NCBI GenBank assembly: GCA_910578035.1
Contig: CAJTOB010000029.1
Location: forward strand, 1 to 38,585
Source: an uncultured Muribaculaceae bacterium
GTDB taxonomy: Bacteria > Bacteroidota > Bacteroidia > Bacteroidales > Muribaculaceae
Reading direction: 5' to 3'
Length of the DNA stretch: 38,585 nt
A model generated the notes under the pieces. It worked only from the letters and a program-made list of their open reading frames with translations, ran no database searches and was not told the origin of the DNA. Within the stretch, counting starts at the first letter, position 1. Each line of letters begins with the position of its first letter. The translations under genes were made by a program, and so were the position numbers. Below, one piece after another: positions 1 through 8,262 of this stretch.

Positions 1-57
1 GCTATGCTCCTTCGTCTCAGATATAAATCCATCTCGTTCTTTTTGCCCTGTGATTCC

Positions 58-80
58 ACATATGTTATTAAACAAGCTCT
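58..80 (+). repeat. 23-bp motif shared with 26840-26862
   Basis: This 23-base stretch matches the reverse complement of 26840-26862 at 22 of 23 positions; the only difference is at its tenth base. It contains the palindrome ACATATGT followed by TTAAACAAGCTCT. Both copies lie 5' of a gene (porX here, an orphan lipoprotein there) and in the same orientation relative to that gene. It could be the relic end of a mobile element or a shared regulatory site; nothing in the sequence decides between these. Confidence 0.6.
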
Positions 81-104
81 AATAGGCATTGCAGGGCTGC
101 AGGG

Positions 105-135
105 TTGCAGAATTGGGGGGAAATGAGTATTTTTG
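105..135 (+). promoter_or_regulatory. Bacteroidetes-type promoter of the porX operon
   Basis: A -7 box TATTTTTG (128-135) fits the TAnnTTTG consensus. A TTG core at 105-107 stands 20 bases upstream as a partial -33 element. The expected transcription start lies only a few bases before the ATG at 148, so the leader would be very short. Confidence 0.6.
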
Positions 136-147
136 CAAGTAATGAAT

Positions 148-1704
148 ATGAAGCAAAAAATTCTCTGGGCCGACGACGAAATCGACCTCCTCAAGCCCCA
201 CATGCTCTTCTTGCGTAACAAGGGCTACGACGTAACAACGGCCAACAACGGCCGCGACGCCCTCGACCTTGCCATGTCCGAGCCATTCGACCTCATTATT
301 CTCGACGAGAATATGCCCGGTCTGACCGGCCTCGAAACCCTGTCGCTGATTAAGCAGCGTCTGCCTCATATTCCGGTAATTATGATTACCAAAAGCGAGG
401 AGGAAAACATAATGGACCAGGCTGTCGGCAGCAAAATAGCCGACTATCTCATCAAGCCCGTGAATCCAAGCCAGATACTGATCGCAATCAAAAAACACCT
501 CCACGCAGGGCAGCTCGTGCAGGAAAAGACCCAGCGCGATTACCGCGAGGATTTCGGCAACCTGAGCATGCTCATAAACAGCGCCGACAGTATCGATGAC
601 TGGTATGCGCTCTACGACCGCCTTGTATTCCGCGAAATGGAGCTGGCCGGCGCAGGTTCGAGTATGGACGAACTGCTCGAGACCCAGAAAAAAGAAGCCG
701 ATGCCGAGTTTTACAAATGGGTGCGCCGCCGCTACGAGGACTGGGTGCCCGACGGCTGCACCGGCCCCGACGCGCCGCTTATGAGCCCGCGCATATTCCC
801 CTCGGTGGTGTTCCCGATGCTCGATGCGGGCGAGAAGGTGTTTTTCATTCTCATAGACAACTTCCGCCTCGACCAGTGGCGCACGGTGAAACCCCTGCTC
901 GCCGACATGTTCAATATGGACGAGCGGCTATACACCTCCATTCTCCCCACGGCAACCCAGTATGCCCGCAACGCCATTTTCTCGGGCCTGATGCCTGCGC
1001 AGATCGAAAAATTATTCCCCGACCTGTGGATCGACGAAGACTCGGAAGAAGGGAAGAATATCAACGAGTCGCCCCTGATAGCCACCCAGCTCGAGCGCTA
1101 CCGCCGCAACAATAAATTCTCCTACACCAAGATAAACGACAGCGCCGGAGCCGACCGCCTCCTCCGCGAATTTGACCGTCTCGAAGCCAACGACCTCAAC
1201 ATCATCATCTTCAACTTTATCGACATGATGTCGCATGCGCGCACCGAATCGAAGATGATACGCGAACTTGCCGCCACCAACGCCGCATACCGCGACCTGA
1301 CCGAGGCATGGTTCCGCCATTCGTCGGCCATCGACGTCTTCCGCCGCATAGCCGCAAAAGGCTACAAAATAGTCCTCACCACCGACCACGGCACTATCCG
1401 CGTCGACACACCCGTCAAAGTAGTCGGCGACCGAAACACCAACACCAATCTGCGCTACAAACTCGGCAAAAACCTTGCCTACAACGCACGCCAGGTGTTC
1501 GAGATAAAGAATCCGCAGCGCTTCGGCCTGCCTTCGCCAAACGTGTCGACAACATACATATTCGCCGCCCGCGACGAGTTTTTCGCCTATCCAAACAACT
1601 ACAACTACTACGTGCAATACTACACCGGCACCTTCCAGCACGGAGGTATCTCGATGGAAGAAATGCTGGTGCCCCTTATCACATTAACGCCCCGAAAATT
1701 ATGA
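148..1704 (+). CDS. porX: PorX-type response regulator with C-terminal PglZ phosphatase-like domain
   Basis: PorX is the response regulator which, with the sensor PorY, governs type IX secretion in Bacteroidetes; its PglZ domain belongs to the alkaline phosphatase superfamily and has been reported to hydrolyse small oligonucleotides. The 518-residue protein has a CheY-like receiver at about residues 1-120, with acidic pair D9/D10, phospho-acceptor D53 (ILDENMPG), T81 and K103 (LIKP). The C-terminal domain (about 210-510) shows FFILIDNFRLDQW, TATQYARNAIFSG and LTTDHGT, the expected metal-binding signatures. I start at ATG 148 (MKQKILWADDE) because relatives begin just before the KILW strand; ATG 142 is an in-frame alternative. 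The gene heads a chain of overlapping genes, sharing ATGA with tsaE. Family assignment is strong; target genes cannot be read here. Confidence 0.9.
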   Translation: MKQKILWADDEIDLLKPHMLFLRNKGYDVTTANNGRDALDLAMSEPFDLIILDENMPGLTGLETLSLIKQRLPHIPVIMITKSEEENIMDQAVGSKIADYLIKPVNPSQILIAIKKHLHAGQLVQEKTQRDYREDFGNLSMLINSADSIDDWYALYDRLVFREMELAGAGSSMDELLETQKKEADAEFYKWVRRRYEDWVPDGCTGPDAPLMSPRIFPSVVFPMLDAGEKVFFILIDNFRLDQWRTVKPLLADMFNMDERLYTSILPTATQYARNAIFSGLMPAQIEKLFPDLWIDEDSEEGKNINESPLIATQLERYRRNNKFSYTKINDSAGADRLLREFDRLEANDLNIIIFNFIDMMSHARTESKMIRELAATNAAYRDLTEAWFRHSSAIDVFRRIAAKGYKIVLTTDHGTIRVDTPVKVVGDRNTNTNLRYKLGKNLAYNARQVFEIKNPQRFGLPSPNVSTTYIFAARDEFFAYPNNYNYYVQYYTGTFQHGGISMEEMLVPLITLTPRKL

Positions 1705-2126
1705 GAACAATAGAAATACCCTCAGTAGAGGCTCTGCCCGAAGCAGCCCGCCAGTTTGCCGCCGAAATGGGCGACAATACCGTCTTCGCCTTCTACGGCG
1801 ATATGGGCGCGGGCAAGACCACCTTTATCAACGCCCTGTGCGAAGTACTCGGTGTAGACACCGCCGAGACAGCCTCGCCGACCTTCGCCCTCATCAACGA
1901 ATACCGCTCCGACACAACGGCAGAGCTCATCTATCACTTCGACTTCTACCGCGTAGAATCGCTCGAAGAGGCTCTCGAACTCGGCATTGAAGACTACTTC
2001 GACTCCGGTGCCGTCTGCCTCATCGAATGGCCCGAACGCATCGCCGCCGCACTGCCCAACGACACCGTATCGGTGAAAATCACAGTCAACGACGACGATT
2101 CGCGCACACTCACCATCAGCGAATGA
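1701..2126 (+). CDS. tsaE: tRNA threonylcarbamoyladenosine biosynthesis ATPase TsaE
   Basis: TsaE is the small P-loop ATPase that works with TsaB and TsaD to install t6A37 on ANN-decoding tRNAs in the cytoplasm. The 141-residue product is of normal length. It shows the Walker A motif GDMGAGKTT (residues 33-41), the switch-like SPTF (59-62), YHFDFYR (78-84) and IEWPER (108-113), all family hallmarks. The start at ATG 1701 overlaps the porX stop by four bases (ATGA), implying translational coupling. A longer in-frame reading exists upstream but lies inside porX and is not expected to be used. Adjacency to porX probably reflects a conserved housekeeping order rather than a shared pathway. Confidence 0.93.
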   Translation: MRTIEIPSVEALPEAARQFAAEMGDNTVFAFYGDMGAGKTTFINALCEVLGVDTAETASPTFALINEYRSDTTAELIYHFDFYRVESLEEALELGIEDYFDSGAVCLIEWPERIAAALPNDTVSVKITVNDDDSRTLTISE

Positions 2127-2857
2127 GCCTCATAGAGTGGCTTGACAGCTGCGCATCGACCAACACCGAGCTGGCCGGACGCCCCGACGCGCCCGGCGGC
2201 TTCGCCATTGCCGCACGCTCACAGACCGCCGGACGCGGCCAGAGGGGCAACACATGGGAAGCCGAGCCGGGAGCCAACCTCACATTCTCGCTCCTGCTGC
2301 GACCGCACACTATCGAGGCGGCGCGCCAGTTCGAGCTGTCCATGATTGTGTCGCTGGCTATCACAGATACCGTCGACGCCCTTTTTGCCGAGGCCGAATG
2401 CCTGCACCGTGCCGAAATCAAGTGGCCCAACGATATCTATGTGGCCGACCGTAAAATCTGCGGAATCCTCATCGAGAACACACTCACGGGCCGCCATATA
2501 GACCGCGCCATAGCCGGCATCGGAATCAACGTGAACCAGGCCCGCTTCATCAGCGACGCCCCGAATCCGGCTTCGCTCTGCCACTTTACCGGGCGCAGAT
2601 ACGAACTCGATACTCTGCTCGAACGCTTCTGCGACGCCATCAACACAGCGCTGTCGACCTACGAGGCCGCACCCGACCCCGACACACTCACCGCCCGCTA
2701 TATGAGCCGACTGTGGCGCCGCGAAGGCCGATGGACATTCGCCACACCCGATGGCGCCCGCTTCGAAGCCGCAATCGAAGCCGTGTCGCCCGACGGCACC
2801 CTCACCCTCTCCGGCGGCCGCCGCTTCGCCTTCAAAGAAGTCGCCTTCGTCTTATGA
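2123..2857 (+). CDS. birA: Biotin--[acetyl-CoA-carboxylase] ligase, monofunctional BirA
   Basis: The enzyme activates biotin to biotinyl-AMP and transfers it to the lysine of biotin carboxyl carrier proteins. The 244-residue protein has the biotinyl-AMP loop GRGQRG (residues 37-42), the catalytic KWPND motif (100-104) and KICGIL (111-116), then a short C-terminal domain. There is no N-terminal winged helix, so unlike the E. coli protein it should not act as a repressor. The start at ATG 2123 overlaps the tsaE stop by four bases, and the stop codon overlaps the next gene in the same way. Confidence 0.93.
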   Translation: MSLIEWLDSCASTNTELAGRPDAPGGFAIAARSQTAGRGQRGNTWEAEPGANLTFSLLLRPHTIEAARQFELSMIVSLAITDTVDALFAEAECLHRAEIKWPNDIYVADRKICGILIENTLTGRHIDRAIAGIGINVNQARFISDAPNPASLCHFTGRRYELDTLLERFCDAINTALSTYEAAPDPDTLTARYMSRLWRREGRWTFATPDGARFEAAIEAVSPDGTLTLSGGRRFAFKEVAFVL

Positions 2858-4380
2858 ACAGCAAATTAGCTAAATACACATACCTCATGCCCATGCTCGT
2901 CGTGGGCATAGTGTGTTTCTATTTCTCGTTAACATACCAATGGTTCGGCGATCCGATATACTACAAATTTCTTGAACCGTCGGCCACAGACTTCGAGGCC
3001 ATACCTCAAAGATATGTCGAGAACCTGAGAGACATATGGGAATCGCAGTGTAACCACTACTACACATCTAACGGACGCTTCTTTGTTCACTTCATAACAC
3101 AGATATTCTGCGCCCTGGCCGGACAAGCCTGGTTTGCCGTCTTCAATGCCCTCGTATGGGTGGCTCTCATATCCTTCACTCTGAAATTTGCGTTAAAACG
3201 CAGGCCCACAGCGGCAAGCGCCATAACGGCTTCAATTCTCTTTCTGATTCTGCTGCTGCCCATACGATTCGACCCGCCCTTCCAGATAAACTATGCATGG
3301 AGCGGGCTGTTCATGATAATATGGTTCGGCTTATTCTTCGGCCGACGCCGGTATCCGGCCTATGCCCTGATACTGATTGGAATTTTCAGCTTTTTGTTCG
3401 GAGAGTGCAACGAAGGCTTCTCTATTCCGGCCTGTTTTGCAGTAGCCGCATATACTATCTATAAGAAATTCCGGCTTACAGCGCAGCAATGGGTCTCCGC
3501 TGTCCTCATGGGGCTCGGGGCCATCGTTCTGACAATATCACCCGGCAGCTGGAACAGACTCCGCGAAACCGGCGAATACAGCACCGGCTTCAACATAAAT
3601 ATATTGCTGGGAATCCTCCCCGGCCTGATTATTCCTGCAATCGCAATTTTGGCCGCATGGTATCGCCGCAAGAATTTTACCCTGAAAATCAATGCCGAAT
3701 CTCTGTTTTTCTGCGTTTTTGTAATCGCAAATTTCTCGCTCGGCATCATCACAGGCTACAAATGGGGGCCTCGCATGCTCGTGCCGGGAAACATAGTCCT
3801 TATCATATTCATTCTCAGAGTGCTGAATCGAAATGCCTTTTCAAAAACCCTCAACATCACCGGCATAGCGCTCTGTGCTGCGGCCACTGCAATATTCGGG
3901 GTGTACTCGGAAAAACAGAATAAGACCGAGCGCTCCATATATGCTGCGTTCGAAGCTTCAGACGATGGCATCGTCTATCTGCCCGACACAGATTTTACAG
4001 ACCATATGTTCCGCATTCTTTCCTTCGACAAGGAATATCGCATGGAGGGTAAAATTATGTGCCCGGACAAGCCGGAAATGCGTATAAGACCGGAATCCAT
4101 GAGGCAATATGCCGAAACGGGCGACACCAATGTAATTGTTCGCATCGGCCCGCAGGCATGGTTTATGGTGCAGTCGGAAGAACACCCGACCCGCTTTATC
4201 CTCGAAAAAAGGATTCTGCCGGGGAGCCTCGACATACGCATGGCCGACCTCGAACTCGATTTCAACAAACGCTGGGATGTCACTTTCGAAAAAAACGGGA
4301 AACTCCGCTTTGCAGTCTATCGCAACACCAAGCCATTTCTGGAATCAACTGTAAGAATGGAAAATACAATGACAGAATGA
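2854..4380 (+). CDS. Polytopic membrane protein, DUF6056-like (surface polysaccharide context)
   Basis: The 508-residue product has about ten hydrophobic segments. The first spans roughly residues 9-28, followed by an extracytoplasmic stretch containing HYYTSNGRFFVHF, then a run of membrane helices to about residue 365 and a soluble C-terminal domain of about 140 residues. This layout resembles Bacteroidetes DUF6056 membrane proteins, which have a GT-C-like shape and often sit beside glycosyltransferases. I do not see a definite catalytic motif and do not assign a reaction. It is visibly AT-richer than birA and the flanking glycosyltransferases, hinting at a different origin. The start at ATG 2854 overlaps birA by four bases, and its stop overlaps the next glycosyltransferase by four bases, so it is co-translated with them. 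Confidence 0.6.
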   Translation: MNSKLAKYTYLMPMLVVGIVCFYFSLTYQWFGDPIYYKFLEPSATDFEAIPQRYVENLRDIWESQCNHYYTSNGRFFVHFITQIFCALAGQAWFAVFNALVWVALISFTLKFALKRRPTAASAITASILFLILLLPIRFDPPFQINYAWSGLFMIIWFGLFFGRRRYPAYALILIGIFSFLFGECNEGFSIPACFAVAAYTIYKKFRLTAQQWVSAVLMGLGAIVLTISPGSWNRLRETGEYSTGFNINILLGILPGLIIPAIAILAAWYRRKNFTLKINAESLFFCVFVIANFSLGIITGYKWGPRMLVPGNIVLIIFILRVLNRNAFSKTLNITGIALCAAATAIFGVYSEKQNKTERSIYAAFEASDDGIVYLPDTDFTDHMFRILSFDKEYRMEGKIMCPDKPEMRIRPESMRQYAETGDTNVIVRIGPQAWFMVQSEEHPTRFILEKRILPGSLDIRMADLELDFNKRWDVTFEKNGKLRFAVYRNTKPFLESTVRMENTMTE

Positions 4381-5369
4381 CACCAAAGGTATCAGTCATA
4401 GTATGCACTTATAATCAGGAGGACACAATCGGTGCCGCTCTCGACTCGATATTGGCCCAGAAGACCGATTTCGACTTCGAGATTGTCGTGGCCGACGACT
4501 GCTCCGCCGACCGCACTCCGGCCATATGCCGCGAGTATGCCGCCCGCTACCCCGGCAAGGTGCGAGCTATCATCAACGAGGAGAACAAAGGCATTGCCGA
4601 CAACTACTACGACACGCTCTACGAGTGCCGGGGCAAATACATCGCCGACCTCGCCGGCGACGACATCTGGACCGACCCCGACAAGCTCGCCCGCCAGGCC
4701 GCGCTCATGGACTCCGACCCCTCGATAGTGCTGTGCCACGCCGCATGGAAATATCTGCACCCCGACGGGAGCATGACATTTTCAGAAGACCACGCTGTGC
4801 CCGACCAGGACTATATAGTAGACGGCGCCAAGGCTCTCCCATACCTGCTGCAACACCGCAAGGACGAAGTATTCATACACCTCTGCTCTGCTATGTACCG
4901 CCGCGACACGGCCATAGCGCTCACACAGAAGTACTCCGATTTCTTCTACGGACGCTGGCTGCCCTGCGAAGACTTCCAGCTCGAGGTGCTCATGGCCGCC
5001 TCAGGCCGAATTGCCTACGACTGCACACCCGTGCTCGCCTATCGCGTCGGCCACGAAAGCCTGTCGTCTACAGAAAATCCGGCCAAGGCCGCGATATTCG
5101 CAAGCAAGGTCGCCGTAATGACAAAGAAACTTGCCGAAGAACTAACCTTCGACCCCGCACTGCTCAAAGACTTCTACTCCAGGCAGATGCTCTTCGCCAT
5201 TTCGCGAGCTTTTATTTCGGGAAAGGCCGAAGCCGCCCGAGAGGCTGTTTCGGCGACATCATTCGTAGCGCCCGAACTGCCGGCAAGAGCCCGATACGTA
5301 CTTTTCGCAATGAAATTCAGACCATTGTGGCACCTCAGCCGCATGGCATATAAAATTGCAAGACGATAG
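4377..5369 (+). CDS. Family 2 glycosyltransferase (GT-A fold)
   Basis: The 330-residue product opens with KVSVIVCTYNQEDTIGAALDSIL, the nucleotide-binding strand of family 2 glycosyltransferases. VVADDCSADRT follows (about residues 39-49), and the metal-binding region LAGDDIW lies near residue 99. Such enzymes transfer a sugar from a nucleotide-sugar donor to glycans built at the inner face of the cytoplasmic membrane. The acceptor cannot be read from sequence. No membrane anchor is evident. It overlaps the membrane protein gene by four bases, and the next glycosyltransferase follows directly after its TAG stop, so the three probably modify the same surface glycan. Confidence 0.85.
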   Translation: MTPKVSVIVCTYNQEDTIGAALDSILAQKTDFDFEIVVADDCSADRTPAICREYAARYPGKVRAIINEENKGIADNYYDTLYECRGKYIADLAGDDIWTDPDKLARQAALMDSDPSIVLCHAAWKYLHPDGSMTFSEDHAVPDQDYIVDGAKALPYLLQHRKDEVFIHLCSAMYRRDTAIALTQKYSDFFYGRWLPCEDFQLEVLMAASGRIAYDCTPVLAYRVGHESLSSTENPAKAAIFASKVAVMTKKLAEELTFDPALLKDFYSRQMLFAISRAFISGKAEAAREAVSATSFVAPELPARARYVLFAMKFRPLWHLSRMAYKIARR

Positions 5370-6188
5370 ATGGCCCGGCTCGACATAGCCATATCGACCT
5401 ACGGCCCGGAGGGCCTCGCGCGTGTTGTGCAGCAACAATTGCCGCATATCGGCGGCGTGCGCTATATCGTATCGTGGCAGGAACACAAGGACGCCCCCAT
5501 TCCCGAAGTCCTGGCAAGCCGCTCAGACATTTTCATAGACCGCTTCGGCATTGCCGGCCAGTCTCGCAACCGCAACAACGCGCTCGACCATTGCAGCGCC
5601 GACCTCGTCCTCATAGCCGACGACGACGTGTACTATTCCGAAGCCGGTATCAGACAGGCGCTCGCGTATATGGAAAAGCACCCGGACACAGCCATATTCT
5701 CTTTCATAGTAGAACGCCCCGGGGCACCGGCATATCCGGCCGAAGAGACCGTACTGAGCCGACATTACCCAAAAAACTACCATATCGGAGGCTGCGAACT
5801 CGCCATACGCCGCAGCAAGGCCGGAAATCTTCGCTTCCACCCCGACTTCGGGCTAAACTCGCCCGACATGCACGGCGGCGAAGACGAGCTATTCCACCTC
5901 ACGGCCATGCGCCGCGGACTCGAATGCCGCTTCGCACCCATCGTCATAGGCTCGCACCCGCACGGGCACACCGGCTTCGGCAAGCCCCTCACACCGGCCA
6001 CTCTCCGCGCCCAGGGCTGCATTTCCGCGCTGATGTACCCCCGCAGCTTCGCACCGCGGCTTATTCTCAAGGCTTTGCGCCTCAGGAAAAACAGACAAAG
6101 TACAATCCTCAGATCGCTGCGCTATATGGGCGCCGGAGCCTTCCGGGCTTTCCGATTACTCCGCACCGACCGCAGCCGACTCTGGTAA
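5370..6188 (+). CDS. Glycosyltransferase family 2-like protein
   Basis: The 272-residue protein begins MARLDIAISTYG and carries a GT-A-type acidic motif IADDDVYYSE (about residues 82-91), preceded by GQSRNRNNAL, a feature of family 2 enzymes that use nucleotide sugars. HGGEDELFHL near residue 168 resembles the ED acceptor-side motif of the same fold. It starts at the base after the previous stop, so it is surely co-transcribed. The C-terminus is basic (ending in TDRSRLW), which might associate with membrane. Donor and acceptor are unknown. Confidence 0.75.
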   Translation: MARLDIAISTYGPEGLARVVQQQLPHIGGVRYIVSWQEHKDAPIPEVLASRSDIFIDRFGIAGQSRNRNNALDHCSADLVLIADDDVYYSEAGIRQALAYMEKHPDTAIFSFIVERPGAPAYPAEETVLSRHYPKNYHIGGCELAIRRSKAGNLRFHPDFGLNSPDMHGGEDELFHLTAMRRGLECRFAPIVIGSHPHGHTGFGKPLTPATLRAQGCISALMYPRSFAPRLILKALRLRKNRQSTILRSLRYMGAGAFRAFRLLRTDRSRLW

Positions 6189-6217
6189 CATATTAAACCC
6201 CATAACCTTAAATACAT

Positions 6218-8155
6218 ATGAACCGATTCACTTTTATTCCGTGCCTATTGGCTGCCTTTGCAGCCGGAGCTGTCAATGTAGGCAGCCCCGACGGACGCCT
6301 GGTGCTGACCCTCGGCACCGAGGCCGACGCCCCCGTTTACTCCATTGCCTACGACGGCAAAACTATCCTCGAGAACTCGCCCCTGGGCTTCGACACCAAT
6401 ATCGGCGACTTCTCCAAGGGCTTCAAAATGACTTCGAGCAAGGTAGACACCGTTCACCGGGTGTTCTCTCAGGACAAGCTCAAAAAGAAGAACATAGACT
6501 ACAAAGCCACTCGCCTGCGCGCCGACTTCGCCGGGCCCGACAAGCATAAATTCAGCATGGAATGGGAGGTGGCCGACAACGATGTGGCCTTCCGCTATAT
6601 CATTCCGCGCCAGGGCGAAACGGCTGCTCTGATAATCGAAAGCGAGGCTACAGGCTACCGCTTCCCCACGTCTGCAACAGCCTTCGTAACCCCGCAGAGC
6701 GACCCCATGATAGGCTGGAAGCGCACCAAGCCCAGCTATGAGGAATATTACTCTGTCGACGCTCCGCTCGATTCAGCCTCGCAGTACGGACATGGCTACA
6801 CCTTCCCCGCTCTCTTCCGCATAGGCGACGACGGCTGGGCGCTCCTCTCCGAGACCGGTGTCGACAGCTACTACTGCGCCTCGCACCTGAGCGACTACAA
6901 GGACGGCGTCTACTCCATCGCCTTCCCTATGCCCGGCGAAAACAACGGAAACGGCTCCGCAACGGCCGCAATCGCCCTCCCCGGCAAAACTCCCTGGCGC
7001 ACAATCACCGTCGGCGCCACCCTCGAGCCTATCGTCGAAACCACAGCCCCCTGGAACGTAGTCGAACCCCGCTACGCGCTCGACCGCCCCGCTCAGCCCG
7101 GACGCGGCACATGGAGCTGGCTTCTGTGGCAGGACAACTCCATCAACGCCGAAGACCAGCGCAAATTCATAGACCTCGCCTCTGAAATGGGCTACGAAAA
7201 CGTGCTCATCGACAACTGGTGGGATAACAACATCGGCCGCAAAGGCATGGAAGAGCTCATAAAATACGCTCATTCCAAGAATGTAAACCCGATTCTGTGG
7301 TACTCATCGAGCGGCTACTGGAACGACATCGAGCAGAGCCCCGTCAACCACATGGACCGCCCCATCGTGCGCAAAAAAGAAATGAAATGGCTGCGCGACA
7401 ACGGCATTCGCTCTATCAAGGTCGACTTCTTCGGCGGCGACAAGCAGGAAACCATGCGACTCTATGAAGACATTCTCAGCGACGCCGCAGACTATGGCAT
7501 CGACGTCGTGTTCCACGGCTGTACCCTCCCCCGCGGCTGGGAGCGCATGTATCCCAACTTCGTAGGCAGCGAGGCTGTCCTTGCCTCCGAAAACCTCGTC
7601 TTCGGCCAGGATTTCTGCGACATGGAAGCATTCCACGCCACTCTCCACCCCTTTATCCGCAACGCCGTCGCCATCATGGAATATGGCGGCACTGTGCTCA
7701 ACAAGCGCCTCAACCGCGGCAACGACGGCGGCACACGCCGCGTCACCGGCGACGCTTTCCAGCTGGCAACCTCCATTCTCTTCCAGAATCCCGTGCAGAA
7801 CTTCGCTCTGGCGCCAAACAACCTCACCGACGTCCCTGCCGACGCCATCGAATTCATGAAAGCCGTGCCGACCACTTGGGATGAAACCGAGTTTATCGAC
7901 GGATATCCCGGCCGCTACGTAGTCCTCGCCCGCAAGCACAAGGGCACATGGTATATCGCCGGTGTCAATGCCGAGGCCAAGCCCGTGAAACTGAAACTCG
8001 ACCTCTCGGCCCTCGGTCTGCGCAACGCCGACGCCGAACTATACCTCGACGGCCGCGGCCTCAACTTCGGCAAAAGCGCCCTCAAAATCAAGGCCGGCGC
8101 CCCCGTTCCCGTAGAAATCGCCCCCAACGGAGGCTTCGTCATCGTTGCTAAATAA
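6218..8155 (+). CDS. Glycoside hydrolase family 97, retaining subgroup (alpha-galactosidase-like)
   Basis: GH97 enzymes are periplasmic, calcium-dependent alpha-glycosidases common in Bacteroidetes. The 645-residue product has an N-terminal signal peptide (about residues 1-18), a beta-sandwich domain (about 19-285), a TIM barrel (about 290-560) and a C-terminal beta domain. The barrel holds IKVDFFGGD, with D403 in the position of the aspartate nucleophile of the retaining branch typified by B. thetaiotaomicron GH97b, and later LPRGWER and SEAV. The retaining branch is mostly alpha-galactosidase, whereas the SusB branch is inverting alpha-glucosidase; substrate is inferred from that. It starts 29 bases after the glycosyltransferase with no clear promoter, so it may be read through from the operon. 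No SusC/SusD pair is adjacent. Confidence 0.88.
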   Translation: MNRFTFIPCLLAAFAAGAVNVGSPDGRLVLTLGTEADAPVYSIAYDGKTILENSPLGFDTNIGDFSKGFKMTSSKVDTVHRVFSQDKLKKKNIDYKATRLRADFAGPDKHKFSMEWEVADNDVAFRYIIPRQGETAALIIESEATGYRFPTSATAFVTPQSDPMIGWKRTKPSYEEYYSVDAPLDSASQYGHGYTFPALFRIGDDGWALLSETGVDSYYCASHLSDYKDGVYSIAFPMPGENNGNGSATAAIALPGKTPWRTITVGATLEPIVETTAPWNVVEPRYALDRPAQPGRGTWSWLLWQDNSINAEDQRKFIDLASEMGYENVLIDNWWDNNIGRKGMEELIKYAHSKNVNPILWYSSSGYWNDIEQSPVNHMDRPIVRKKEMKWLRDNGIRSIKVDFFGGDKQETMRLYEDILSDAADYGIDVVFHGCTLPRGWERMYPNFVGSEAVLASENLVFGQDFCDMEAFHATLHPFIRNAVAIMEYGGTVLNKRLNRGNDGGTRRVTGDAFQLATSILFQNPVQNFALAPNNLTDVPADAIEFMKAVPTTWDETEFIDGYPGRYVVLARKHKGTWYIAGVNAEAKPVKLKLDLSALGLRNADAELYLDGRGLNFGKSALKIKAGAPVPVEIAPNGGFVIVAK

Positions 8156-8175
8156 TCCGTTTTTTAAGGGTATTA

Positions 8176-8224
8176 TTAAAGAGTTAAGATAATGGCATTT
8201 CGCACTATTATCTTAACTCTTTAA
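8176..8224. terminator. Bidirectional palindromic terminator between convergent genes
   Basis: An 18-bp perfect stem (8176-8193 with 8207-8224) encloses a 13-base loop. Arms begin with A/T runs, so either strand yields a hairpin with a U-rich flank. It separates the GH97 gene from the convergent M16 protease gene. The core AAAGAGTTAAGATAAT recurs at 23923-23938. Confidence 0.8.
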
Positions 8225-8262
8225 ACTTATTACTCTTTCAACCCTTCGCTAAGGTAAAAGAA

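Noticed and set aside
1308..1700. Long N-terminal extension of TsaE
   Set aside because: It lies in another frame of porX; the P-loop protein is full length from ATG 1701.
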